Source: an uncultured Oscillospiraceae bacterium
Lineage (GTDB): Bacteria; Bacillota_A; Clostridia; Oscillospirales; Oscillospiraceae
NCBI GenBank assembly: GCA_910584605.1
Contig: CAJUAW010000047.1
Location: 3,507 to 18,408 of the forward strand
Direction of reading: 5' to 3'
DNA: 14,902 bases
Positions within the stretch are counted from its first letter, which is position 1. The number at the start of each line of letters is the position of its first letter. The position numbers and the translations under genes are program-made. Positions 6,489-13,252 of this stretch are shown here, piece by piece. The notes beneath the pieces are model-generated. The model saw nothing but the letters and a program-made list of their open reading frames with translations, had not been told where the DNA came from and ran no database searches.

Positions 6489-7655
6489 ATGAACGTCTAT
6501 GCAGATAACGCCGCAACCACAAAAATGTGCGCGGCGGCAATCAAGGAAATGCTGCCCTATATGATGGAGACCTACGGAAATCCCTCCAGCCTGCACTCGG
6601 AGGGGCAGAAAGCTGCCATGGCCTTGCAGGATGCAAGAGAGCGGATCGCTGCAAGGCTGGGCTGCCAGCCTGATGAAATCATCTTTACCTCCGGCGGCAG
6701 TGAGGCGGATAATCAAGCCGTCCTCAGTGCCGCAAAGTTTGGAATGGAGCATGGGAAAAAGCATATCATCACCACTGCCTTTGAACACCACGCCGTACTT
6801 CATACGGTGGAAGCCCTGCGAGCGGATGGCTTTGAAGTGACGTTTCTGAATGTTCACAGCGATGGGTTGGTTGTGCCGGAAGAAGTAAAAGCAGCAATCC
6901 GACCAGACACCTGCCTTGTAACCGTTATGTACGCCAACAACGAAATTGGTACCATCCAGCCCATTTTCCCAATCGGACAGATTTGCCGGGAGGCCGGCGT
7001 ACTGCTTCACACGGACGCAGTACAGGCAGTAGGGCATCTTCCCATTGATGTCAAACTGGAAAACATTGATATGCTGTCTCTGTCGGCCCATAAATTTCAC
7101 GGTCCCAAGGGTATCGGGGCTCTTTATGTCAGGAGAGGAATACCGCTCCACCCCTTGATTCACGGCGGCGCACAGGAACGTGGGAAACGGGCCGGCACGG
7201 AAAATGTCTCAGCCATTATGGGCATGGCGGCGGCGTTGGAAGAAGCCTGCGACAGTATGAACAGAACATCCGTTTATCTTACAGAGCTGCGGGAACGGCT
7301 GATTGACGGTCTTTCTCCAATTCCCTCTTCCATGCTGAACGGCTCTCCGCTCTACCGTTTACCCAACAATGTGAATTTCAGCTTTGCGGGAATTGAAGGG
7401 GAGTCCCTTGTCCTGTTGTTGGATAAATTGGGCATCTGTGCCTCAACAGGTTCCGCCTGTAATTCCAGTTCTATGATGCCAAGCCATGTCCTTTTGGCGC
7501 TGGGGCGTCCGCCCGAACTCGCGTATGGCTCTCTGCGGCTTACCTTGTGTGCAGAGAACACACAGGCTGAAATCGACTATTTGATTCACGCGGTCAGCGA
7601 AGCCGTTGCAGAGCTGCGGCATAAACTAGCTGGCAGTACCCAAATACACCTTTAA
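6489..7655 (+). CDS. Cysteine desulfurase, NifS/IscS type, 388 aa
   Basis: This PLP-dependent enzyme converts L-cysteine to alanine and passes the sulfur as a persulfide to acceptors such as Fe-S scaffolds or tRNA thiolases. Family signatures appear in order: the N-terminal YADNAATT motif, TSGGSEADN (PLP phosphate pocket), EHHAVLHT (PLP-stacking His), HTDAVQAVG (PLP Asp), and SLSAHKFHGPKG with the Schiff-base lysine K202. RAGTEN follows, then the mobile catalytic loop STGSACNSS with C324. Length is normal. ATG 6489 matches the family N-terminus and follows GGAGG closely; the in-frame ATG 6447 would add 14 unlikely residues. No IscU, tRNA thiolase or dnd partner is adjacent. A broken zinc-ribbon gene follows 17 bases later. 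Confidence 0.95.
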   Translation: MNVYADNAATTKMCAAAIKEMLPYMMETYGNPSSLHSEGQKAAMALQDARERIAARLGCQPDEIIFTSGGSEADNQAVLSAAKFGMEHGKKHIITTAFEHHAVLHTVEALRADGFEVTFLNVHSDGLVVPEEVKAAIRPDTCLVTVMYANNEIGTIQPIFPIGQICREAGVLLHTDAVQAVGHLPIDVKLENIDMLSLSAHKFHGPKGIGALYVRRGIPLHPLIHGGAQERGKRAGTENVSAIMGMAAALEEACDSMNRTSVYLTELRERLIDGLSPIPSSMLNGSPLYRLPNNVNFSFAGIEGESLVLLLDKLGICASTGSACNSSSMMPSHVLLALGRPPELAYGSLRLTLCAENTQAEIDYLIHAVSEAVAELRHKLAGSTQIHL

Positions 7656-7672
7656 TTGTGGAGGTAGATTCT

Positions 7673-7821
7673 ATGGCGTCTTATGAAAATGCAAAGCGGC
7701 TTATCTGGTACGATGGGGTTCCCTGCCCGGTCTGTGGAGCGGAACGAACAGTTGGGAGAAGCGAATCTCCCGCGCCCTGAGTTACAAGGCTACCAGAGAA
7801 AGCGCAGTTAAGCATATATGA
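7673..7821 (+). pseudogene. Frameshifted, truncated copy of the 74-aa zinc-ribbon gene
   Basis: A GGAGG at 7660-7664 precedes ATG 7673. The frame reads MASYENAKRLIWYDGVPCPV and reaches a stop at 7778-7780 (35 codons). Compared with the protein at 1837-2061, the first part aligns (MAEYSDRARLRWYPDICCPAC). After GAE the match continues only in a shifted frame, from 7747, as NSWEKRISRALSYKA against NSWDKRCSRALAYKA. One missing base near 7745-7746 explains this. Similarity ends after YKA, so the second CxxC knuckle is absent and the shifted frame stops at 7819-7821. The copy is diverged, not a recent duplication. Confidence 0.85.
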
Positions 7822-7880
7822 TGTAGCTTGACTTGTAAAGTTGATTTTGCTTTACAATCCCTATACCCACTTTTGTTATC

Positions 7881-7925
7881 AAAAAGAGCGTGCCGCAGAT
7901 TTCACTTCTGCGGTACACTCTTTTT
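7881..7925. terminator. Bidirectional intrinsic terminator after the desulfurase unit
   Basis: A 19-bp imperfect stem pairs 7881-7899 with 7907-7925. It starts with five A and ends with five T. It can end transcripts coming from the desulfurase gene and any leftward transcript from the RNA region. Confidence 0.8.
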
Positions 7926-8000
7926 AGCAGAGCAAAAAACATTTTAGCATGGCTCTGCTCTAAATGTCGAATTATAGGAGAACATATCGAAACATTTTCG

Positions 8001-8029
8001 TTGACAAACGCCGGCTTTTGAAGTAAACT
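8001..8029 (+). promoter_or_regulatory. Near-consensus sigma-A promoter
   Basis: A perfect TTGACA at 8001-8006, a 17-base spacer and TAAACT at 8024-8029 (four of six matches to TATAAT) form a good vegetative promoter. Transcription would start near 8036. No protein gene begins until 8407 and two terminators lie between, so the product is probably RNA. Confidence 0.55.
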
Positions 8030-8035
8030 GACCAT

Positions 8036-8197
8036 GTAATTGATTGTTTGTGCGTTCTCCGCTGAAAGCGCGGAGCCGGTTTCCTGTGGAGCCGGGAACG
8101 AGAGGCACTCGTATTGCACACGTTGTTAGGATTGTACGCAAGTACCGATTGGATGGACTGCGCTGTTTAGGGAGCAGTCTGCCTATCGGTACTTTTT
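8036..8197 (+). ncRNA. Candidate small RNA, about 160 nt
   Basis: The interval is bounded by the promoter at 8001-8029 and the terminator at 8140-8197. It contains stem-loops 8057-8062/8070-8075, 8079-8084/8094-8099 and 8099-8102/8108-8111, and a long 3' terminator stem. I cannot match it to a known RNA family (not tmRNA, 6S, SRP or a riboswitch I recognise). No ribosome binding site with an open frame is present. The 5' end is inferred from the promoter only. Confidence 0.4.
8140..8197 (+). terminator. Intrinsic terminator with two-part stem
   Basis: AAGTACCGAT at 8140-8149 pairs perfectly with ATCGGTACTT at 8185-8194, giving a T-run at 8193-8197. An inner GACTGC/GCAGTC stem extends the hairpin. 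The signal is strong and rightward. Confidence 0.8.
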
Positions 8198-8203
8198 ATT
8201 ATA

Positions 8204-8366
8204 TATAATTTTAGCCCAGTGGGCGGAGAGGATGATGCTTTTGAGCAGACAGCGGCCCTTTACGTATGGGCCACAACGAAAGACCTGCCGGAAAAAGATT
8301 CCGGCGAAATGAAGAGGCTTGATACCCCATAATCCAGTGACGGAGTGGGTATCAGGCCTCTTTTTT
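8204..8366 (+). ncRNA. Possible second structured RNA or leader
   Basis: A TATAAT at 8204-8209 just after the previous terminator could be a -10 element, but no convincing -35 exists. The stretch to 8366 contains GGCCC/GGGCC and GCCGGAA/TTCCGGC hairpins followed by a strong terminator. The segment with GGAGAGGATGAT and CACAACGAA loosely recalls tetrahydrofolate riboswitches, but the closing stem and junction are missing. It could instead be the attenuated leader of the gene at 8407. Confidence 0.3.
8312..8366 (+). terminator. Strong intrinsic terminator
   Basis: A 16-bp stem (one G-U pair) joins 8312-8327 to 8347-8362 and is followed by a T-run through 8366. It lies 41 bases before ATG 8407, so it either ends an upstream RNA or attenuates the following operon. 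Confidence 0.85.
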
Positions 8367-8406
8367 GCGTTTTCAGAGAAAAAATCAAAAAAAGGTGGCT
8401 ACAGAA

Positions 8407-9162
8407 ATGAAGAAGAACACTCCCCTTTGGGGCAGCATCTCCATCCTGATTGGCGTGGTGATCGTCATCCTGGCCCTCACCCGCGGCACTCTCTGCACTG
8501 TGCTGCTGACCGCCGTGTTTGTCGCATGGGGCCTCTGGATTATTCTGACGCAGGTGCTCCCCAACCGGCGCGCCGCACGGGCTATCCAGCAGATACAGCC
8601 AAACGCTTACCCTGACCAGGCGCTCATGCAGACGCTGCTCCGCCACGTCAACTACCGCATCTCCGGCTGCTTGAAATCGGCCTACCCGGACGCACAGTGG
8701 GAGTGGGTCATGCGAGACCCCGCCGGCTTTGTAGCGCAGGGCGGCACCGGGCGTATCCGCGTCAGCGGTATCCCGGAGTACGACTACGCGGATGTGACAT
8801 TGGATCGGAACGGCAAGCTGTCCTGTTCCCTCGTCAAGGTGGCCCCTATCGGCGGCAGTAGCGGCGAGAAGCCCGGCGCCCCGGCACAGGACACACTGGA
8901 CCCTCGTATCTGGTATGAAACGCAGGGCCGCGAGGTGCTGGAGCGGCTGGTAGCCGACCTGGAATCCCGGGGCCACCACAGCCTGACGCTGAAGGAGGAT
9001 GGGACGATCTGCACACAGTCCACGGACGGCGGCACAGAGACCTCGCAGGGAGCTTTCACCAGCTTCCCCGAGCGTGTCTACTGGCCGGGTCTGGTAAAGG
9101 TATTGGAGCAGAACGGCCTTGCCGCCACCACCCAAGACAATGGCATCATCGTTGCCTGGTAA
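8407..9162 (+). CDS. Membrane-anchored hypothetical protein, 251 aa
   Basis: The start ATG 8407 (MKKNTPLWGS) follows AAAGGTGG at about ten bases. An in-frame upstream start lies inside the terminator and is rejected. Two adjacent transmembrane helices are visible: residues about 8-24 (SISILIGVVIVILAL) and 27-50 (CTVLLTAVFVAWGLWIIL). The short turn between them is Thr-Arg-Gly. The Arg-rich NRRAAR after the second helix suggests that the remaining 200 residues are cytoplasmic. That soluble part is mixed alpha/beta with a Gly/Ser/Pro linker (GGSSGEKPGAPA) and a C-terminal domain ending GIIVAW. I do not recognise the family. The next gene begins 16 bases after its stop. Confidence 0.8.
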   Translation: MKKNTPLWGSISILIGVVIVILALTRGTLCTVLLTAVFVAWGLWIILTQVLPNRRAARAIQQIQPNAYPDQALMQTLLRHVNYRISGCLKSAYPDAQWEWVMRDPAGFVAQGGTGRIRVSGIPEYDYADVTLDRNGKLSCSLVKVAPIGGSSGEKPGAPAQDTLDPRIWYETQGREVLERLVADLESRGHHSLTLKEDGTICTQSTDGGTETSQGAFTSFPERVYWPGLVKVLEQNGLAATTQDNGIIVAW

Positions 9163-9177
9163 AAAAGGAGGACAAAT

Positions 9178-10260
9178 GTGAAAGCAGGACGAACCATTCA
9201 GGAGATGGCGCGGGAGATCCTGCGTCAGAGCGAGGCCAAGCAGGACTACTCGGTGAACACCGCCAACATCCTCATGGAGGCTGGCGGCGGGGCTCCGATG
9301 CTGCGGCTTCTGGACAACACGGGTATCGACCGGGTCGAGCCGCTGGACATCCAGCAGACGGCCCACCGGCAGCTCGGCACCTATCTGGGCATCCCCCAGA
9401 AATACTATGACAAGATGCTCACGGAGAATGTGGGACTGCTGGCGGATAACGTCAACAGTTGGCTGAGCCGCGCTTCCGAGTACCGTCTGCTCCGTACCAT
9501 CGACGGGCGGGCTAGGGCGTTTCTCAGCGACCGCTACCGCCGCATCGACAACCTGGACATCGCCAACATCACCCTCCCCATCATCGAGGAGATGCCGGGT
9601 GCTTACTATGAGAGCTGTGAGTTGACTGAGGACTATATGTATATCAAGGTAGTCAATCCCCGGCTCACCGCTGAGGTGACTCCCGGCGACATTGTGCAGG
9701 CCGGCGTGGTGATCTCCAACAGCGAGACCGGGTTGGGCGCTGTGAGCATCCAGCCGCTGGTTTTCCGACTGGTGTGCAAGAACGGCATGGTGGTCAACGA
9801 GGCCAGGACGCGTCGGACCCATATCGGCCGCGTCAACACCACAGATAAGAACTTCTTCCTCTACTCCAAAGAGACGCTGGCTGCCGACGATCAGGCTTTT
9901 GTCCTGAAGATTCGGGACACAGTGCGGGCGGCGGTGGATGAGGCACGCTTTGCCCAGGTGCTGGGGAAGATGCGGGAGAGCACCCATCTGCGGCTGAACA
10001 CCGCCGACATCCCCGGTGTGGTCAAGCTGGCGAGTTCCAGTTTCGGCATTACGGAGGCGGAGAGCGGCGGCGTACTCCAGCGTCTGATTGAGGACGCCGA
10101 CTACACCGTCTACGGTTTGGCGAACGCCGTCACCCGGTACAGCCAGGACGTAGAGAACTATGACCGCGCCTCTCAGCTGGAGAGCATCGGCTACACGGTC
10201 ATGACCATGAACCCGGAGATTTTCCGACGTATCAACCAGGTTAGCAGTATGGCCGCCTGA
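9178..10260 (+). CDS. DUF932 phage/plasmid-like protein, 360 aa
   Basis: The GTG start at 9178 lies six bases after GGAGG. The overlapping ATG at 9176 hits an immediate stop. The protein is a full-length member of the DUF932 family, abundant in phages, plasmids and conjugative elements. Diagnostic stretches include LGIPQKYYDKML, NSWLSRASEYRLLRTIDGRA, AFLSDRYRRIDNLDI and VVISNSETGLGAVSIQPLVF. RLVCKNGMVVNEA and the C-terminal YSQDVENYDRASQLE also fit. The biochemical function of the family is unsettled; a role in DNA replication, recombination or anti-restriction has been suggested but not shown here. It has no membrane segment. A putative single-strand-DNA-associated gene follows 37 bases later, a pairing that suggests a role in element DNA processing. 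Confidence 0.93.
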   Translation: MKAGRTIQEMAREILRQSEAKQDYSVNTANILMEAGGGAPMLRLLDNTGIDRVEPLDIQQTAHRQLGTYLGIPQKYYDKMLTENVGLLADNVNSWLSRASEYRLLRTIDGRARAFLSDRYRRIDNLDIANITLPIIEEMPGAYYESCELTEDYMYIKVVNPRLTAEVTPGDIVQAGVVISNSETGLGAVSIQPLVFRLVCKNGMVVNEARTRRTHIGRVNTTDKNFFLYSKETLAADDQAFVLKIRDTVRAAVDEARFAQVLGKMRESTHLRLNTADIPGVVKLASSSFGITEAESGGVLQRLIEDADYTVYGLANAVTRYSQDVENYDRASQLESIGYTVMTMNPEIFRRINQVSSMAA

Positions 10261-10297
10261 CGGCCCTGCAAAATATTTTTATAGGAGGAATTTCTAC

Positions 10298-11134
10298 ATG
10301 AGCAACCAGAATAACACGACTTTGGCGGAGCGCACCCCTTTCCTGCTGCCTGATATGGTGGCTGGCGACGGTTTCTCTCAGGAGGAGTTGGCGGAGGATA
10401 TGGACGGCCTGAATCTGGGCTTCCAGCGGGTCAAGATCCCCGGCAGCGGGATGCTGGTCTTCGAGATGCCCGGCGACAACCCGGACAACCCGGAGTATGT
10501 GCAGACCCTGGAGGGGGTCATCCTCCACAGCCACAACGCCAACGTCTACTGGCCCGAGGGGAGCGAGTACGATGACAACACCCCGCCCCAGTGCCAGTCG
10601 GACGACGGTAAGCTGGGCGTTGGCTGCCCCGGCGGCCTGTGCGCCAGCTGCGGGTACAACATCTTCGGCTCCGGCCCCAACGGAAAAGGCAAGGCCTGCA
10701 AGAATATGCGGGTTCTGTATCTGCTGCAGAGCGGTGGGTTCATGCCCATCCAGCTGTCCCTGCCCCCCACGAGCATTAAGCCCTACACGAACTTTTTGAA
10801 CTCGGCCTTTTTGGCCCGGCGCCGCGGCCTGTGCGGCAGTGTGGTTCGGATCAGCCTGAAAAAGGAAAACAACGGCAAAGATGACTACAGCGTCGCCCGG
10901 TTTGAGCGGCTCTATGACTTCACCGGCGAGGAGCTGGCCCGGGTGAAAGCCTGTGCGGAGAGCTTCAAAGAGCAGCTGAAGCTGATCCAGGAGCAGCGGG
11001 CCGCCGCGCGGGAGACCAACGCCGGCAGTGAGGTCGAGATGGGCCGTCCCGCCCGTGTCATGCCTGACAATGAGGGGCACTTCTCCGTGGGCGCCACCAT
11101 CGTGAGCGGCGAGTACGGGGGACTGCCGGACTGA
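10298..11134 (+). CDS. Putative ssDNA-associated, Cys-motif protein, 278 aa
   Basis: TAGGAGGAATT just upstream gives an excellent ribosome binding site for ATG 10298. The centre carries a likely metal site with C99, C110, C115, C118 and C134 (CPGGLCASCGYN and KGKACKNMR). It continues RVLYLLQSGGFMPIQLSLPP, then TSIKPYTNFL. The combination of a short Cys cluster, KACKN and a PPTS-containing beta segment resembles a group of phage and plasmid proteins thought to bind single-stranded DNA. I make that link from memory and it is not proven. The C-terminal half has a charged helix (residues about 210-245) and an acidic tail. A two-base gap to the sigma-like gene implies coupled translation. Confidence 0.6.
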   Translation: MSNQNNTTLAERTPFLLPDMVAGDGFSQEELAEDMDGLNLGFQRVKIPGSGMLVFEMPGDNPDNPEYVQTLEGVILHSHNANVYWPEGSEYDDNTPPQCQSDDGKLGVGCPGGLCASCGYNIFGSGPNGKGKACKNMRVLYLLQSGGFMPIQLSLPPTSIKPYTNFLNSAFLARRRGLCGSVVRISLKKENNGKDDYSVARFERLYDFTGEELARVKACAESFKEQLKLIQEQRAAARETNAGSEVEMGRPARVMPDNEGHFSVGATIVSGEYGGLPD

Positions 11135-11135
11135 T

Positions 11136-11645
11136 TTGTCCGAGAGCGGATCACCGGCGCTGACAGAGGATCAGCGCCGGTTCGCGGCGGAAAACCACAA
11201 TCTGATCTACCGTTACCTGTATGAGCAGGGCCGTGCTGTGGATGACTACTATGACATCGCCGCCCTCGGCTTTCTCTCCGCCGTCAGGCGGTATATGACA
11301 AAGCCAGAACTGCGGCGGTACGCTTTCTCTACCATAGCGTGGCGCTCCATGAAGCAGAGCATCGCGTCTTTCCACCGTGCGGAGACACGGAGAGAGGCGG
11401 CGGAGCGGCGTTACAAGGAAACTGTCCAGGTGACTGCACCAGACCCGATGTCGGAGTTGGAGGCCAGACTGATTCTTCATGATCTGGTCTCCACCGCCAG
11501 CCGGCCGCAGTATGAGATGATGACCTTGCGGTCGCAGGGCTACTCCATTGCGGAGACTGCCCGCTCACTGGGAATCGAACCCAGGCGGGTGCGCAGTCTA
11601 CTGCGGGAATTGTACCGTGTGTATCTGAAACTATACATGAATTGA
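11136..11645 (+). CDS. Small sigma-70-like protein, 169 aa
   Basis: The frame begins with TTG 11136, two bases after the preceding stop. No strong ribosome binding site is present, so translation is probably coupled to the upstream gene. Residues about 10-75 resemble sigma region 2 (NHNLIYRYLYEQ, DYYDIAALGFLSAVRRY, FSTIAWRSMKQSI). Residues about 125-165 form a region-4-type helix-turn-helix (MMTLRSQGYSIAETARSLGI followed by RRVRSLLRELYR). The two are joined by an Arg/Glu-rich linker, and regions 1 and 3 are missing. This layout matches small sigma factors found on clostridial conjugative elements. It would direct RNA polymerase to element-specific promoters, but no target is evident in the window. 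Confidence 0.8.
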   Translation: MSESGSPALTEDQRRFAAENHNLIYRYLYEQGRAVDDYYDIAALGFLSAVRRYMTKPELRRYAFSTIAWRSMKQSIASFHRAETRREAAERRYKETVQVTAPDPMSELEARLILHDLVSTASRPQYEMMTLRSQGYSIAETARSLGIEPRRVRSLLRELYRVYLKLYMN

Positions 11646-11661
11646 AATGGAGGTTTTGAAC

Positions 11662-11892
11662 GTGAACGACAAGAAAACCACCACCTTGAGCGGTGTTTTG
11701 ATGTACCCTTTGGAGGTCGGAAGCTGCGCCCTGATACTGAATCAGGGGCGTGTCCTGCGCACCTCCTGTGTGGTGGCGATCCATCGGAAAAAGCGCGATG
11801 AGATCCGCTTTGAGACCATGAACACCAACTACCGGCTGCTGCTGGACCCTTTCCCGCAGGCGGCTGAGGAGATGCTGTGCATGGCCGCCTGA
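11662..11892 (+). CDS. Small hypothetical protein of clostridial mobile elements, 76 aa
   Basis: GGAGG at 11649-11653 is eight bases from GTG 11662, preferred over the in-frame ATG 11647 that overlaps the site. The protein reads LSGVLMYPLEVGSCALILNQ, with a Gly-Arg turn and RTSCVVAIH, then FETMNTNYRLLLDPFPQAAE. This beta-rich pattern is familiar from short proteins on clostridial conjugative elements, but its function is unknown. It follows the sigma-like gene by 16 bases and is followed by a hairpin, so it probably ends this operon. Confidence 0.75.
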   Translation: MNDKKTTTLSGVLMYPLEVGSCALILNQGRVLRTSCVVAIHRKKRDEIRFETMNTNYRLLLDPFPQAAEEMLCMAA

Positions 11893-11910
11893 GCAGATCA
11901 GGGCATGAGA

Positions 11911-11942
11911 GGCGCACTGCGGGTTTTAACCTGCGGTGCGCC
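11911..11942 (+). terminator. Stable hairpin, probable operon-end terminator
   Basis: A 13-bp stem (two wobble pairs) joins 11911-11923 to 11930-11942 around a TTTTAA loop. Only a broken T-rich stretch follows (TTGCGTTT), so termination may be partial, allowing some read-through into the YkgJ-type gene. Confidence 0.55.
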
Positions 11943-11966
11943 CCTTGCGTTTCATAGGAGATGCCA

Positions 11967-12635
11967 ATGAATGAAAACATGAAAATCAAACCTGTAAAAG
12001 GCAAAGAGCGCATTCCCTTTCACTGTCAGCTCTGTGGGGCTTGCTGCCGCCAGGTGGAGGACAGCATCATGCTGGAGCCGATGGACATCTACCTCCTTTC
12101 CCGTTTCCTGCGGGATAGAGGTGAGCCTATTGAGGGCCCGGAGGATCTGCTGGCCCAATATACCCACCCTGATGTACTGGCGGAGCGCCTGCCTATCTTC
12201 CTATTGAACACGGAGGGGCCGGAGAATGCCTGTGTATTTCTGAAGGATGGCCGGTGCAGCGTCTATGAGGCCCGGCCACGGGTCTGCCGTATGTATCCCT
12301 TTACGGTGGCGCCGGGAGAACGGGGCCGGGACTTCCTGTACTGTCTCTGCACAGAACGGTCCCACCACTTCATGGGAGGCACGGTATTCGTAAAGGATTG
12401 GTTCTATGAGAACTTTCCTTTAGAGGCCCGTAGCTTCCTGAAGGAGGATTTTGAGGCGCTCCCTATCCTGGGCAAAAACGCGGTGTCTATGGGGGAGCGG
12501 CGGCTCAAGGGCCTGATGTTTCAGTTCCTCTTTTACCGTTACTACAACTATGACCTGGACAAGCCATTTTTGCCACAGTTCCACGCCAACACCAAGGAAC
12601 TCAAGCGGCTGACGGCTGTGCCGGAAGGAGGCTGA
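11967..12635 (+). CDS. YkgJ-family cysteine-cluster protein, 222 aa
   Basis: The family signature is clear: CQLCGACC at residues 20-27 and, further on, C97SVYEARPRVC107RMYPF. Such proteins are thought to bind zinc or an Fe-S cluster through the CxxCxxCC motif and the later cysteines, but their function is largely unknown. ATG 11967 is six bases after TAGGAG; ATG 11961 abuts the site and is less likely. The C-terminal part is helical and aromatic (FQFLFYRYYNYDLDKPF). There is no signal peptide or membrane segment. It starts a new run of Cys-rich genes after a hairpin, with a 60-aa gene three bases downstream of its stop. Confidence 0.9.
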   Translation: MNENMKIKPVKGKERIPFHCQLCGACCRQVEDSIMLEPMDIYLLSRFLRDRGEPIEGPEDLLAQYTHPDVLAERLPIFLLNTEGPENACVFLKDGRCSVYEARPRVCRMYPFTVAPGERGRDFLYCLCTERSHHFMGGTVFVKDWFYENFPLEARSFLKEDFEALPILGKNAVSMGERRLKGLMFQFLFYRYYNYDLDKPFLPQFHANTKELKRLTAVPEGG

Positions 12636-12638
12636 CCA

Positions 12639-12821
12639 ATGTACTACGCATTGGAGCGCCGCACACGGAAAGGCCGGTTTCTTCGGTACGGTGTCTGCGG
12701 AAACCGACATTTGCTGGAGCGTATCCGCAGCGGCCAGAAGTCCCCAGGAGAATGGCGGGTGATCTGTCTCGGCTGTGCCGGTGCGGAGGGTCCATCCACA
12801 ACGCAAAAAAAGGCCGGATAA
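12639..12821 (+). CDS. Small basic protein, 60 aa
   Basis: GGAGG just before the previous stop serves as the ribosome binding site for ATG 12639. The protein begins MYYALERRTRKGRFLRYGVC and is strongly basic over its first half. SPGEWRVICLGCAGAE then gives a single CLGC pair. This is too few cysteines for a full zinc ribbon on its own. Basic charge suggests nucleic-acid binding, but the family is not recognised. The next gene starts 17 bases after its stop. Confidence 0.65.
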   Translation: MYYALERRTRKGRFLRYGVCGNRHLLERIRSGQKSPGEWRVICLGCAGAEGPSTTQKKAG

Positions 12822-12838
12822 TAGGAAAGGATGATTTG

Positions 12839-13252
12839 ATGGATTTTTACGAGACCAGAATGGGACAGGAGTTCTATACGAATACGGTTCCAAGGATCAC
12901 CAAGGCGTTGGAGGATATTGCAAAGTCTCTCAATGCGCCGGCTCCTGTGATTCAGTTGCCCCAGGACATCCCCAAGGACTTTCTGACTGACCTGTACCTC
13001 GGTAACTACGACCCCAGCGATGAACCGGAACCGGAGGAAATTGCGGACTGCACTGCCGAGATCATCGCAAACGAGGCCGCGCTCCACAAGGCCGTTTCTC
13101 CGGACATTTGGAGCCTGATTGACCGCACGTCCACCTTGCTCCATAAAAAGGGGGATATCTTGCAGGCGCAGGCGTTCGCCGCCGGGTTCCGCTGTGCCAT
13201 GACCATGCTTGTGGTAGGGCTTGCAAAGCCTGGCAGCGGCGAGGCAGCGTGA
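12839..13252 (+). CDS. Hypothetical helical protein, 137 aa (DUF6809-like pattern)
   Basis: The start ATG 12839 (MDFYETRMGQEFY) lies eight bases after AAAGGA. The frame is open upstream through the preceding gene but has no better start. The pattern LYLGNYDPSDEPEPEE, then a long helix, then AQAFAAGFRCAMTMLVVGL resembles small all-alpha DUF6809-type proteins of clostridial elements (LYxGNxxPxE ... FxxGFRxxxxxM). I cannot verify the match. The short hydrophobic C-terminus is probably a packed helix, not a membrane segment. Its TGA overlaps the ATG of the next gene by one base, implying coupled translation. Confidence 0.7.
   Translation: MDFYETRMGQEFYTNTVPRITKALEDIAKSLNAPAPVIQLPQDIPKDFLTDLYLGNYDPSDEPEPEEIADCTAEIIANEAALHKAVSPDIWSLIDRTSTLLHKKGDILQAQAFAAGFRCAMTMLVVGLAKPGSGEAA

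Larger units (their letters stand above)
7822..8406 (+). other. 585-bp gene-free region dense in inverted repeats
   Basis: No plausible protein gene lies here; reverse frames of 65 and 103 codons lack ribosome binding sites and cross terminators. Visible stems are 7833-7840/7850-7857 (8 bp), 7881-7899/7907-7925, 7926-7933/7952-7959 (8 bp), 7977-7983/8054-8060, and nested 8004-8009/8046-8051. Further stems are 8057-8062/8070-8075, 8140-8149/8185-8194, 8254-8258/8268-8272, 8287-8293/8299-8305 and 8312-8327/8347-8362. The 8054-8060 and 8057-8062 arms overlap, so those two folds exclude each other. It may hold small RNAs, a regulated leader, or a single-strand origin. Confidence 0.7.

Noticed and set aside
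6489..7655. DndA-type desulfurase of a DNA phosphorothioation system
   Set aside because: No dndB, C, D or E-like gene occurs in the window. Motifs are generic NifS/IscS.
7808..8141. Reverse frames of 103 and 65 codons in the hairpin region
   Set aside because: They have no ribosome binding sites. The longer one crosses a bidirectional terminator and both cross several hairpins, so noncoding structure explains the DNA better.
8216..8366. Tetrahydrofolate riboswitch
   Set aside because: GGAGAGGATGAT and CACAACGAA recall that aptamer, but I cannot find the closing CGCTCC stem or the conserved junction, and the following gene is not a folate gene.
7822..8406. CRISPR array or tRNA cluster
   Set aside because: The repeats are inverted pairs of differing sequence, not direct repeats with spacers. 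No cloverleaf with a T-loop GTTCRA motif was seen.
8260..9987. 575-codon reverse-strand open frame
   Set aside because: It lies opposite the membrane-protein and DUF932 genes, crosses a strong terminator, has no ribosome binding site and has shadow-type composition.
10241..11080. 279-codon reverse-strand open frame
   Set aside because: It is a shadow of the 278-aa gene, whose + strand start has an excellent AGGAGG site.
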